Shown: in pieces, positions 1 through 8,243 of the stretch | How the letters are laid out: each line of letters opens with the position of its first letter | Position numbering within the stretch: the stretch's first letter is position 1 | NCBI GenBank assembly: GCA_903906695.1 | Contig: CAIVLG010000047.1 | Span: forward strand, 1 to 40,689 | Direction: 5' to 3' | DNA length: 40,689 nt | Origin: an uncultured beta proteobacterium | GTDB taxonomy: Bacteria > Pseudomonadota > Gammaproteobacteria > Burkholderiales > Burkholderiaceae_C | The notes under the pieces: model-generated | What the model saw: the letters and a program-made list of their open reading frames with translations, nothing else | What the model was told of the DNA's origin: nothing | The model's database searches: none | Made by a program: the position numbers and the translations under genes

Positions 1-402
1 AACGAAAGGCACGCCGTCGTGCGCGGCTGCTTCGAGAATCGCATCGAAGCGGCCTTGCAGAAGCGCTTTGCGGAGCAACGGCCCTTCCTGCGCACCAGGA
101 TTGGACCACGCCAACCCGAAGCGCGCCTTCGAAAGCGGCGAGGCGCTTACGGTTGGCGCATGCTGCGTTTCATCCGTCTTCGCCGGCACTGGCACCGGCT
201 GCAGGACAACCTGCAAGCCAACGACGGATGCAAGGCGTGCGATAGTGTTCAGTTCCATGCCGACGCGTTTTTTTGCGCGCGAGATGGTCTCGGGCTTGAG
301 CCCTGCCTCTTCCGCCAAGCAAGCTTGGTCGACTCCGCGTGCTTGAGCAGCTTTGAGCACCTGCTGAAGGAGTTGGACGCTAAGGGAGCCGGTGGAGGTC
401 AT
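1..402 (-). CDS. HTH (Xre-like) regulator, 3' end off the left edge
   Basis: Reading the minus strand from ATG at 402-400 gives 134 uninterrupted codons to the window edge, so the C-terminus is missing. Residues ~8-65 look like a small helix-turn-helix domain (LAEEAGLKPETISRAKKR is the recognition region), followed by a Pro-rich linker. A second conserved-looking block, containing RFGLAWSNP and LLRKALLQGRFD, runs to the edge. I recall regulators of this two-part shape lying upstream of AbiEii-type nucleotidyltransferase toxins in Burkholderiales. That would make this an antitoxin/autorepressor, but the partner lies outside the window, so the role is inference. There is no Shine-Dalgarno before the ATG. 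A promoter-like sequence and a perfect palindrome sit immediately upstream. Confidence 0.72.
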   Translation of the reverse strand, partial: MTSTGSLSVQLLQQVLKAAQARGVDQACLAEEAGLKPETISRAKKRVGMELNTIARLASVVGLQVVLQPVPVPAKTDETQHAPTVSASPLSKARFGLAWSNPGAQEGPLLRKALLQGRFDAILEAAAHDGVPFV

Positions 403-409
403 AACGACT

Positions 410-438
410 GTTGTAGCTACGATTGACTTTAAAGTCAA
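410..438 (-). promoter_or_regulatory. Predicted promoter of the HTH regulator (leaderless)
   Basis: On the minus strand a -35 element TTGACT (438-433) is followed after exactly 17 bases by TACAAC (415-410). The A of the ATG at 402 lies 7 bases beyond the -10 box, where transcription would normally start. This predicts a leaderless mRNA, which agrees with the absence of a ribosome binding site. The prediction rests on consensus matching only. Confidence 0.45.
423..438. promoter_or_regulatory. Perfect 16-bp palindrome, probable operator
   Basis: TTGACTTTAAAGTCAA is a perfect palindrome. It contains the whole predicted -35 element of the HTH regulator that starts 21 bp downstream. A dimeric HTH protein binding here would block RNA polymerase, so autorepression is the natural reading. 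Binding itself is inferred. Confidence 0.5.
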
Positions 439-501
439 TTTCAATGCCACTGATGCGTCCACGCTTATACGGAACGCCTGACCATCCTTGACAAAGGCAG
501 C

Positions 502-1212
502 TCAACGCAGCAGTCGGTAGCCCACAGCTGTCTCTGTAACGAGATGCTCTGGTTGAGCCGGGTCCTTCTCAAGTTTTTGCCGCAGGTGCCCCATGTAGAT
601 TCTCAAGTAATGGCTCTGCTCCGTGTGTGAGGGTCCCCAGACCTCCTTCAGTAATTGTTTATGTGTCATCACCCTGCCAGTGTTGGCTATGAGCGCTGAG
701 AGCAGCCTGTATTCAATCGGCGTCAAGTGCATTTCGACACCGTCTCGACGAACAACCCTTGCCTGCCGGTCTACCTCGACCGGACCAAATCGAAATGTTG
801 GGTCTGACTCGTTTGTAGCTGCTGATGAGTGTTTACCCGACCCTGACCGTGGGCGGCGCAGATTGGCCCGAACGCGCGCCAGCAGTTCCCCTACACCAAA
901 CGGTTTCGTCAGGTAATCATCGGCCCCAGCATCCAGCGCCGCAATCTTGTCGGACTCGTCCGAACGTGCTGAAAGAACAACGATGGCAACGTTGGACCAA
1001 GCTCGAACGTCCCGAATGACATCAAGCCCGTCTCCATCAGGCAATCCGAGGTCAACAATCAACAAATCCGGCTTACGGGTACCCGCTTCCAACTGTCCAC
1101 GCTTAACCGTTTCCGCCTCATAGACAGTCCATCCTTCGGCCTCCAGTGCCTGGCGCACAAATTTCCGAATTTGTGGTTCATCCTCAATCAATATGGCAAC
1201 AGGTGCAGACAT
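502..1212 (-). CDS. kdpE: KdpE response regulator (orphan)
   Basis: This 236-residue OmpR-family response regulator is of the usual KdpE length. The receiver domain (1-~120) keeps the acidic pocket E10/D11, the phospho-acceptor D54 and K103. A winged-helix DNA-binding domain fills ~140-236. In the known pathway KdpD phosphorylates KdpE, which activates the kdpFABC high-affinity potassium pump. Here the adjacent kdpD is only a C-terminal remnant and no kdpFABC genes are present to its right, so the regulator appears to lack its cognate kinase unless another copy exists elsewhere. The kdpD stop and the kdpE start are 45 nt apart. No clear Shine-Dalgarno is visible before ATG 1212. The reading frame is intact, so it may still respond to another kinase. 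Confidence 0.9.
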   Translation of the reverse strand: MSAPVAILIEDEPQIRKFVRQALEAEGWTVYEAETVKRGQLEAGTRKPDLLIVDLGLPDGDGLDVIRDVRAWSNVAIVVLSARSDESDKIAALDAGADDYLTKPFGVGELLARVRANLRRPRSGSGKHSSAATNESDPTFRFGPVEVDRQARVVRRDGVEMHLTPIEYRLLSALIANTGRVMTHKQLLKEVWGPSHTEQSHYLRIYMGHLRQKLEKDPAQPEHLVTETAVGYRLLR

Positions 1213-1222
1213 TTGAATGATT

Positions 1223-1242
1223 GTTGGTTCAGATTGAACAAC
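1223..1242. repeat. Inverted repeat upstream of kdpE
   Basis: GTTGGTTCA (1223-1231) and TGAACAAC (1235-1242) pair with a 3-base loop and one bulged base. The structure lies between the kdpD stop and the kdpE start. It could be an operator or a weak RNA hairpin, and nothing further supports either reading. Confidence 0.3.
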
Positions 1243-1257
1243 TATTAATTTGAAGAT

Positions 1258-1399
1258 TCATTCGAGACCAGGTGGTGTGCCGCGAGGCAAAGTGACAGTG
1301 AATTCTGCACCACCTCCCGCCGCATTGGCGGCCACTATCTTTCCCCGGTGTGCTTCCACAATGGCTTTGCAGATTGCCAGACCGAGTCCGACTCCGCGC
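1258..1399 (-). pseudogene. kdpD: KdpD sensor kinase, C-terminal remnant
   Basis: The minus strand encodes the end of a histidine-kinase ATPase domain: the G-box GVGLGLAICKAIVEAH, then an AGGGAEFTVTLP segment and the C-terminal TPPGLE. The last part closely resembles the TPPELE near the end of E. coli KdpD. Similarity stops just upstream of the G-box, near position 1396-1400. The frame stays open to ~1452 but that part is unlike any kinase. A full KdpD is roughly 900 residues, so about 95% is missing, including the Usp/KdpD sensor, membrane helices and phospho-acceptor histidine. Its position directly before kdpE preserves the ancestral kdpD-kdpE order. The fragment cannot be a functional kinase. 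Confidence 0.8.
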
Positions 1400-1903
1400 T
1401 TTCTGGTCGCAACATCAACAAAGAGAGGAGAGACGCTGGCAAGTCTGGCCAAAGCGCTTGGCGTGACTTACGAACGACTCTCGCAATGGCGGCGCGGCGA
1501 AGCCACTATCAGTCGCGCGGGTCGTTCGGTTCTCGAGAAAGCGGCTCGATACCTGGGCCTGCCAACCGTGCTGGTACTTGCTTTGTCAGGTGGCCTGGCC
1601 TTACAGGACTTCGTCTGGCCGGCCAAGAGGACATTGCGCGAGCGGGTTCAGCTCGAAATCGAGCGCCTTCGTCAGGACCCGCATATCGGCGCGTTTGTCC
1701 CGACTGAACTCGAGAAAGCTGCGCCTGCGGTTCAACTTTTTGTTGCCTTTTTGTATCACCAGTTGAGTCCCGGAGACCCGTCTAACGGGGCAAACTATAA
1801 GTGGCTGATGGCATTGCACGACGCTGCCGCTGGCCACGCCGAGGCACAAGCCAAGCTCGGAGGGTTGAATTCAAATGCAACGAAGCGGACCGGACTATTT
1901 TGA
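1361..1903 (+). CDS. Helix-turn-helix protein, probably 5'-truncated
   Basis: I do not recognise the family. From ~1400 the plus strand encodes a plausible protein: an HTH segment (LAKALGVTYERLSQWRRGE), a hydrophobic stretch LPTVLVLALSGGLAL that could be a buried or membrane helix, and then an amphipathic C-terminal region ending in a helical AAAGHAEAQAKLGGL segment. Upstream of 1400 the same frame runs antisense through the kdpD remnant, and the first usable ATG (1361) lies inside that remnant. The native N-terminus is therefore probably lost and the first ~13 residues are chimeric. No Shine-Dalgarno precedes 1361. A strong intrinsic terminator follows the stop by 26 nt, which supports a formerly expressed gene. 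It may be a pseudogene. Confidence 0.5.
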   Translation: MALQIARPSPTPRFLVATSTKRGETLASLAKALGVTYERLSQWRRGEATISRAGRSVLEKAARYLGLPTVLVLALSGGLALQDFVWPAKRTLRERVQLEIERLRQDPHIGAFVPTELEKAAPAVQLFVAFLYHQLSPGDPSNGANYKWLMALHDAAAGHAEAQAKLGGLNSNATKRTGLF

Positions 1904-1929
1904 GTGACTCTGCAAGCACCTGATTTATC

Positions 1930-1959
1930 CAGCGCCCCATGAAAGGGGCGCTGTTTCTT
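1930..1959 (+). terminator. Intrinsic terminator after the HTH gene
   Basis: A perfect 9-bp stem, CAGCGCCCC (1930-1938) with GGGGCGCTG (1945-1953) and a 6-base loop, is followed by TTTCTT. It lies 26 nt past the stop codon at 1903. Confidence 0.8.
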
Positions 1960-2071
1960 GCGCTGGTACGACCGACGCAATCAGCCGATGTCTGGCTCCC
2001 ACTCCAACCACTTTAACTTCAGCGCTCCCCGGGAGTGCATCGCGTCCCGGTACTTCACTGGATGACTTACG
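1960..2071. other. Gap between two terminators, no gene seen
   Basis: The space from 1904 to 2231 holds no convincing gene. It contains the two terminators listed separately. Between them is a near-perfect palindrome at 2022-2038 (GCGCTCCC, one central base, GGGAGTGC, with one G-T mismatch) of unknown meaning. Positions 2103-2231 are the 3' untranslated stretch of the integrase. Confidence 0.5.
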
Positions 2072-2102
2072 AAAAAAAGCGGCGACCTACAAAGGTCGCC
2101 GC
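2072..2102 (-). terminator. Intrinsic terminator of the integrase gene
   Basis: On the minus strand a perfect 10-bp GC-rich stem (GCGGCGACCT with AGGTCGCCGC, 2079-2088 and 2093-2102) has a 4-base loop and is followed by seven T residues (2078-2072). It lies ~130 bp beyond the integrase stop at 2232. Confidence 0.85.
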
Positions 2103-2231
2103 TTCCTGGCTGACATTGGCCGTGTCAACGCCACTGAATGTCGCTATCGCAGGGGCTGCGTGGCGCCCCCTGACTGAGCGTGCGCTATGCCACTACTGTA
2201 TGTCGCAACAAATGGTGAGGGGGCAGAGTGC

Positions 2232-3827
2232 TCATACTGCCGCACGGGAGAAGCGCGGTTTGAACAACACGACGTTGCCAGCTTCGGGCGCACTCTCTGG
2301 CGCACTCGACTCGCTTGCCGGTGCAGGCTGAGGTGCAACATTGGCATCGGTGCTATCGCTTGGCACGTTGCCGAGCCAATGCAGCTCGCTTGTCTTGAGC
2401 CTTGCACGGCCTTTGTGGTCCAGGCCTTCGAGTCGCCTTTCTTCAGCTTGCTCAAGTCGGTTGGCAAGTACTGTGGGGTTCAAGTGAGCATACCGGGACA
2501 AACTGCGCACGTCTCTGTGTCCGCTATAGGCCTGCAGGTCAATGACGGTCGGGAACAAACCAGACTCGGCGGCGCGGCTGATGCCTTCGTGGCGTAAGTC
2601 GTGAATGTGCAGGTCCTCCAAGCCGGCTTGCTCGCATATCCGCTTCCAGGCGTTGACCAGTTCCGCAAGGCCCATGTCAAACACCAAGTCGGAACTGCGT
2701 GGCAACTGCTTGATGAGGTCAAGGATGTCCTGACGAACGGCCAGATGCCGTGGTCGACCGTTCTTGGAAGTGGGCAGAAACGCCGACTTCTTGGTGAAGT
2801 CCAGCCGTTCCCAAAACAGGCCCATGGTTTCGCCGCGGCGCGCCGCCGTCGCAATCTGGAACTGGACAAATGCCTCGTAGAAAGGAACGCGCGTAAAACC
2901 TTCCGCGATGGCCTGGCGCCGCGCTGCCTCGTACGCCCCTTTACGGGCTTCATTGCGGGCGTAGTGCGTCGGCAGCTGCGCAGCGCGCGCCAGTTCTGCT
3001 GCCACGAGCTCTTTGACCTTCAGCTCCATCGAGCGAAGTTGGTCCTCGCGGCGCGCGGCGTCCAGCAGACGGACTTCCTCCCCGTCTTGCAGGCGGCGGT
3101 CGCGTTCGTTGAAGTAGCGCGGGCGGCGCACACCGGTCATGGGGTTGCGCTCCAGGTGGTAGCCCCAGGAGGTTGTGGCAAGGTTGAAGATGGCTGACAT
3201 CAGGTCGAGTTGGCGGTCGACGCTGGACGGTTCGACATACTGAACCCGGTCAGCGATGAAGTCCTCAACGTGCTCGGACTTGATTTGACTCAGCGGTAAC
3301 TGGACCCACTCCAGTGCACCCATGGGTTCCCGGTTGGCGTTGAGCTTGGTCACGGCCTTGCCGGTGGCCAGCATTTCCTGTTTGCGCATTTCAATGCGCT
3401 TCTTCAGTCCGTTGGTGCTGTCATCAAGCAAGGCGTTCAACATGTAGATGGTGGTTTCGCCGCCACCCTTGAGTGTTGGGCAGACCTCGGTGATGTACCT
3501 CTGAATCAGGGAGGCAAACGAAACTTTGGTTGCGGCGCTGTAGTCGATGAAAAGTCCTTGAGCTTGGTCAGACTCGACTTTCTTTACGAAGCCGTCGGCC
3601 AGCTCGGCTGACTTGAAGGTCAGGGTCTGCTCGGGATAGCCCACGCGGCGAATGCGCACGTGCATCTGGTCCTCGAGCTGTTTGATGGATGGCTTGAAGC
3701 CTTGCTCGCCGAGTTCCTTGACGTACGCTGTGATGTCGGCCAGGGCGTCGTGGGCAAAGGTGCGTGCGAGGGCTGAGTGACGGGCGACGCTGACGATGAA
3801 GGCTGAACGGTTGGTAATAGTGGCCAC
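2232..3827 (-). CDS. Tyrosine recombinase / site-specific integrase
   Basis: This 531-residue phage-type integrase has the full catalytic set: Arg at 330/331 (ARRGET), Lys355 (SKNGRPR), H409-x-x-R412 (HDLRH), His437 (SGHRD) and nucleophile Tyr446 (SRYAHL). The N-terminal ~100 residues probably bind arm sites and ~100-230 the core site. A charged helical insertion (~255-315), not usual in compact integrases, precedes the first catalytic Arg. The tail after ~485 is Ala/Pro/Ser-rich. The start is GTG at 3827, preceded by GGAG at a good distance (AACTTTTTGGAGAACCACCC). It lies ~290 bp from the 3' end of tRNA-Pro, the classic position for an island integrase that uses the tRNA as attachment site. 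The frame is intact, so it is probably active. Confidence 0.93.
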   Translation of the reverse strand: MATITNRSAFIVSVARHSALARTFAHDALADITAYVKELGEQGFKPSIKQLEDQMHVRIRRVGYPEQTLTFKSAELADGFVKKVESDQAQGLFIDYSAATKVSFASLIQRYITEVCPTLKGGGETTIYMLNALLDDSTNGLKKRIEMRKQEMLATGKAVTKLNANREPMGALEWVQLPLSQIKSEHVEDFIADRVQYVEPSSVDRQLDLMSAIFNLATTSWGYHLERNPMTGVRRPRYFNERDRRLQDGEEVRLLDAARREDQLRSMELKVKELVAAELARAAQLPTHYARNEARKGAYEAARRQAIAEGFTRVPFYEAFVQFQIATAARRGETMGLFWERLDFTKKSAFLPTSKNGRPRHLAVRQDILDLIKQLPRSSDLVFDMGLAELVNAWKRICEQAGLEDLHIHDLRHEGISRAAESGLFPTVIDLQAYSGHRDVRSLSRYAHLNPTVLANRLEQAEERRLEGLDHKGRARLKTSELHWLGNVPSDSTDANVAPQPAPASESSAPESAPEAGNVVLFKPRFSRAAV

Positions 3828-3844
3828 GGGTGGTTCTCCAAAAA

Positions 3845-3932
3845 GTTACTGAGAACCCGTGTAGGCAATCAATAAAACTTTGGGACCGGACTGTCTAAAG
3901 TCACTTCAAAAAAAAGTGAAAGTCTCAGTAAC
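3845..3932. repeat. Inverted repeats in the integrase promoter region
   Basis: GTTACTGAGA (3845-3854) recurs as its exact reverse complement TCTCAGTAAC at 3923-3932. Between them lies a second perfect inverted repeat, TCACTT (3901-3906) with AAGTGA (3914-3919). The inner arm of the outer repeat is 18 bp from the integrase GTG. They may be arm-type recombinase sites, a repressor operator or an excisionase site. The sequence does not say which. Confidence 0.55.
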
Positions 3933-4028
3933 CGACTCGGCAGAACACGCGCGGTGGGGCGCCACATGCAGTGCCTTGAACGAAGAAAGGAGCAGGGGAG
4001 CGAAACCGGGCGCAGACCCAACTGTCGC

Positions 4029-4053
4029 AAAAATGGAGCAATTCGCTCCTTTT
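4029..4053 (-). terminator. Probable terminator of tRNA-Pro
   Basis: On the minus strand, GGAGC, a 5-base loop and GCTCC (4049-4035) are followed by ATTTTT, ~70 nt beyond the tRNA 3' end. The plus strand also ends in TTTT, so it may work both ways. A stronger stem CGCAGG/CCTGCG (4064-4080) sits just before it. An outer 9-bp repeat, ACTGTCGCA (4021-4029) with TGCGACAGT (4077-4085), encloses both. Confidence 0.5.
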
Positions 4054-4118
4054 CGCTTATTTTCGCAGGTGGGGCCTGCGACAGTTTTCTCTAAACCATT
4101 GATTTCATTGAAGAAATT

Positions 4119-4195
<77 letters not shown>

Positions 4196-4223
4196 AAATT
4201 CATGCTGCCGCGCGCCTGCGGAT

Positions 4224-5207
4224 TCAGTATTGACGCTCGAGCAATTGAGCAGCTAATTGTATCAAACAGTCGGTGTGCGGACCCGGCGGAAACAGCCGGG
4301 CGGCCGCGATCGCGCGCTGCGCTTCCTGCGTTGCCGCCAGCCGCGCCACATCCAGTGCGCCGGTTGATTTGACGATGTCGACGACCTGATCCAGCATCGA
4401 TACTCCGCCAGTTTCAATCGCAGTCCTGACGATGTTGCGTTGCTCAGGTGTTCCGCGTTGCATGGCTGCGATCAGGGGCAGCGTCGCCTTGCCTTCGCGC
4501 AGATCGTCGCCCACGTTCTTCCCCATCACAGCCGCTTCGCCGGTGTAGTCAAGCACGTCGTCAATCACCTGGAACGCGGTGCCGATGGCTTGACCATAGT
4601 CGGCACAAAGCGTCTCCAACTCGGGCGCACGGTCAGCGAGAATGGCGCCAACTCGGGCGCTGGCCTCAAACAGTTTGGCGGTCTTGGATCGGATGACCTG
4701 GATGTATCCGCCCTCGTCGAGCGCGGCGTTATGCATGTTCATCAACTGCAGCACTTCACCTTCGGCGATGACGTTGGTGGCGTCGGCCAACACTTCCATG
4801 ATCCGCATGTTGCGGGCGTCGACCATCATCTGGAAGGCGCGAGAGTAGAGAAAATCTCCGACCAGCACGCTCGCCGGGTTACCGAAGGTTTCGTTGGCCG
4901 TGGCGTTGCCGCGGCGCAATGCCGAGTCGTCCACGACATCGTCGTGCAACAGGGTTGCGGTATGGATGAACTCCACCACGGCAGCCAGGTTGAAGCGCTG
5001 CTCGCCCTGATAGCCCAGGGCTCCACATGTCAGCAGCAGCAGGGCGGGGCGCAGGCGTTTGCCACCTGCTGCGATGATATAGCGTGAAACCTGGCCAATC
5101 AGCGGAACGCCTGAGTCGAGGCGGCGGGCGATCACCAGATCCACTTCACGCATGTCTTTCGCGATGATGGACAGGGTTGTTGCGGTGCTGGATGAATCGG
5201 ATTGCAA
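4224..5207 (-). CDS. ispB: Polyprenyl (octaprenyl) diphosphate synthase
   Basis: This 327-residue all-helical trans-prenyltransferase makes the long isoprenoid chain of ubiquinone by repeated addition of isopentenyl diphosphate. The first aspartate-rich motif is DDVVDD (89-94), followed by a downstream Arg pair. The second is DDVLD (216-220). GGKRLRP (48-54) binds substrate. Chain length (octa-) is assigned by family, not by a visible residue. The start appears to be TTG at 5207. The first ATG (5153) would remove the initial helix that aligns with the IspB N-terminus. No good Shine-Dalgarno precedes the TTG. The gene diverges from rplU, an arrangement common in proteobacteria, and supplies the quinone side chain for the complex I encoded further right. 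Confidence 0.93.
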   Translation of the reverse strand: MQSDSSSTATTLSIIAKDMREVDLVIARRLDSGVPLIGQVSRYIIAAGGKRLRPALLLLTCGALGYQGEQRFNLAAVVEFIHTATLLHDDVVDDSALRRGNATANETFGNPASVLVGDFLYSRAFQMMVDARNMRIMEVLADATNVIAEGEVLQLMNMHNAALDEGGYIQVIRSKTAKLFEASARVGAILADRAPELETLCADYGQAIGTAFQVIDDVLDYTGEAAVMGKNVGDDLREGKATLPLIAAMQRGTPEQRNIVRTAIETGGVSMLDQVVDIVKSTGALDVARLAATQEAQRAIAAARLFPPGPHTDCLIQLAAQLLERQY

Positions 5208-5232
5208 GGAAATGGGGCGGTTGTGTGGCGCG

Positions 5233-5238
5233 ATTATA
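5233..5238 (-). promoter_or_regulatory. -10 element for ispB
   Basis: A perfect TATAAT on the minus strand lies 26 bases upstream of the ispB start. The -35 region (CAATTT-like, 17-bp spacer) is weak. The predicted leader is ~20 nt. Confidence 0.45.
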
Positions 5239-5298
5239 GAAAACCGAAAGCATTGAAATTGGCTCAGATGCGTGCACAGCTCGCCAAGGTGGCGCCAT

Positions 5299-5306
5299 GG
5301 TATAGT
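5299..5306 (+). promoter_or_regulatory. Extended -10 promoter for rplU
   Basis: The sequence TGG-TATAGT fits the extended -10 pattern TGnTATAAT, with no recognisable -35. Transcription would begin near 5313 and give a ~45-nt leader, in which CTCTG and CAGAG can pair, before the good Shine-Dalgarno GAAGAGG. Confidence 0.45.
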
Positions 5307-5355
5307 ACCGCGCTCTGTGAAAATCCGTTCCCAGAGCTAATATGAAGAGGTCAAC

Positions 5356-5667
5356 ATGTACGCGGTCATAAAAACCGGCGGCAAGCAATATCGGGTTGCT
5401 GCCGGCGAAAAAATTAAAGTAGAACAGATTGCTGCGGACGTAGGCCAAGAGATTGTGTTCGACCAGGTTTTGGCAGTCGGAAACGGCGCCGAACTGAAGG
5501 TGGGTACTCCCTTGGTGTCCGGCGCGACGGTGAGTGTCACGGTAGTGGCTCACGGCAAGCACGACAAGGTCAGCATTTTCAAAATGCGCCGTCGCAAGCA
5601 TTATCAGAAGCGTCAAGGGCATCGCCAACAGTTCACGGAACTGCTGGTTGGTGCGATTGCCTCCTGA
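5356..5667 (+). CDS. rplU: 50S ribosomal protein L21
   Basis: At 103 residues it is the same length as E. coli L21. It starts [14 protein letters not shown] and ends with the basic [14 protein letters not shown] region that contacts 23S rRNA. GAAGAGG lies at good spacing before the ATG. It is the first gene of the conserved rplU-rpmA-obgE order, with rpmA following after 28 bp. Confidence 0.98.
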   Translation: MYAVIKTGGKQYRVAAGEKIKVEQIAADVGQEIVFDQVLAVGNGAELKVGTPLVSGATVSVTVVAHGKHDKVSIFKMRRRKHYQKRQGHRQQFTELLVGAIAS

Positions 5668-5695
5668 AATCCTGCGGGACTAACCAAGGAAGATC

Positions 5696-5953
5696 ATGGC
5701 ACAGAAAAAAGGCGGCGGCTCAACGCGAAATGGGCGCGATTCGATGCCCAAAATGCTCGGCGTGAAAAAATTCGGTGGTGAGCTGATCAGCGCCGGAGCG
5801 ATCATTGTTCGCCAGCGTGGCACCCAGTTCCATCCTGGCACCAACGTGGGCATCGGCAAGGATCACACTTTGTTCGCACTGGTGGACGGCAATGTGTCGT
5901 TTGCCACCAAAGGCGCATTGAACAAGCAGACGGTGAGCGTTACCGCGGCTTGA
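5696..5953 (+). CDS. rpmA: 50S ribosomal protein L27
   Basis: This 85-residue protein is of standard length. The N-terminus [16 protein letters not shown] is the flexible tail that reaches the peptidyl-transferase centre, followed by the conserved GVKKFGG and RQRGT segments. There is no Firmicutes-type cleavable N-terminal extension. A terminator-like hairpin follows the stop by ~25 bp. Confidence 0.98.
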   Translation: MAQKKGGGSTRNGRDSMPKMLGVKKFGGELISAGAIIVRQRGTQFHPGTNVGIGKDHTLFALVDGNVSFATKGALNKQTVSVTAA

Positions 5954-7081
<1,128 letters not shown>

Positions 7082-7112
7082 ATCCGGATACTGCCTTGAC
7101 AGCATTTGCCGC

Positions 7113-8240
7113 ATGAATGCTTCTCTGATATTGCGTGATGCCAGACGCATCGTTATCAAAGTTGGGTCCAGCCTGGTGACCGATGAGGGGCGCGGACTTG
7201 ACGAAGCGGCCATAAGTGAATGGTGCCGCCAGATGTCGATGCTGGTGCAGGAGCGTCGTGAGATCATCATGGTCTCCAGCGGTGCCATCGCCGAGGGCAT
7301 GAAGCGCCTGGGTTGGTCCCATCGTCCGCAGGAGATTCACGAACTGCAGGCCGCTGCCGCTGTCGGTCAGATGGGTTTGGCCCAAATGTACGAGAGCAAA
7401 TTGCGTGCGAGTGGTTTGCGCAGTGCCCAGGTTCTGCTGACGCACGCCGATCTCGCGGACCGGGAACGCTACCTCAATGCGCGCTCCACCTTGTTAACCC
7501 TGCTCAAGCTCGGCGTCGTGCCGGTGATCAATGAGAACGATACTGTCGTCAATGACGAAATCAAGTTTGGTGACAACGACACCCTCGGTGCGTTGGTGGC
7601 CAACCTGGTCGAAGCCGACGCCCTGGTGATCCTGACCGATCAACAAGGTCTGTTCGATTCCGATCCGCGCAAGGACCCGGGTGCAAAGCTGGTTCATGAG
7701 GCGAAGGCCGGTGATCCGTCCCTGGAACTGATGGCGGCTGGCGCCGGATCGAGTCTGGGACGTGGGGGCATGATCACCAAGATATTGGCAGCAAAAAGGG
7801 CTGCAGGCTCGGGTGCGTCGACGGTGATAGCCTGGGGGCGTGAGCCCGATGTGCTGCTGCGATTGGGTCGAGGTGAGGCCATTGGGACGCTGCTGTTGGC
7901 TCAGACCCAAAAGAAGCAGGCGCGCAAACAGTGGATTGCCGATCATCTTCAAATGCGCGGCTCTGTCACCGTGGACGCCGGGGCCGTGTCCAAGCTTAGA
8001 GACGAAGGCAAGAGTCTCTTGCCAATTGGCATGACGGCTGTCGACGGAGATTTTTCACGCGGTGACGTGATTGCCATTCGTAATGCGGACGGGTTGGAAG
8101 TGGCACGCGGACTGGCCAATTACGCCAGTGCCGAGGCGCGCCTGATTTGTCGCCGCCCGTCCACTGAATTTGAAAGGCTGCTGGGATATACGGCGGAAGC
8201 GGAAATGGTGCACAGGGACAATCTGGTATTGACCCGTTAA
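7113..8240 (+). CDS. proB: Glutamate 5-kinase
   Basis: This 375-residue enzyme phosphorylates glutamate in the first step of proline synthesis. The amino-acid-kinase domain begins at [14 protein letters not shown] and contains the SSGAIAEGM loop and the NENDTV and FGDNDTL substrate/feedback segments. The C-terminal ~90 residues form a PUA domain, as in E. coli ProB. ATG 7113 gives the standard N-terminus. It follows obgE by 31 bp and is probably co-transcribed. Its stop lies 3 bp from the stop of the convergent CNP1-like gene. Confidence 0.96.
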   Translation: MNASLILRDARRIVIKVGSSLVTDEGRGLDEAAISEWCRQMSMLVQERREIIMVSSGAIAEGMKRLGWSHRPQEIHELQAAAAVGQMGLAQMYESKLRASGLRSAQVLLTHADLADRERYLNARSTLLTLLKLGVVPVINENDTVVNDEIKFGDNDTLGALVANLVEADALVILTDQQGLFDSDPRKDPGAKLVHEAKAGDPSLELMAAGAGSSLGRGGMITKILAAKRAAGSGASTVIAWGREPDVLLRLGRGEAIGTLLLAQTQKKQARKQWIADHLQMRGSVTVDAGAVSKLRDEGKSLLPIGMTAVDGDFSRGDVIAIRNADGLEVARGLANYASAEARLICRRPSTEFERLLGYTAEAEMVHRDNLVLTR

Positions 8241-8243
8241 GCG

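Noticed and set aside
19-426. Plus-strand open frame at the left edge
   Set aside because: The minus strand of the same region encodes a clear HTH protein with its own promoter. The plus-strand translation is Arg/Cys-rich without any recognisable domain.
1601-1980. Minus-strand open frames opposite the second HTH gene
   Set aside because: They are short, without domain or ribosome binding site, and run antisense through the terminator of the plus-strand gene.
2022-2038. Near-perfect 17-base palindrome between two terminators
   Set aside because: Single-base centre and no associated gene or T tract. Too little to call a site, noted only in the gap description.
2035-2597. Plus-strand open frames opposite the integrase 3' end
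   Set aside because: They cross the integrase terminator hairpin and show no protein-like conservation.
1-4118. Search for a direct repeat of the tRNA-Pro 3' end (other attachment site)
   Set aside because: No copy of the T-arm/acceptor sequence was found by eye, so no attachment site is claimed.
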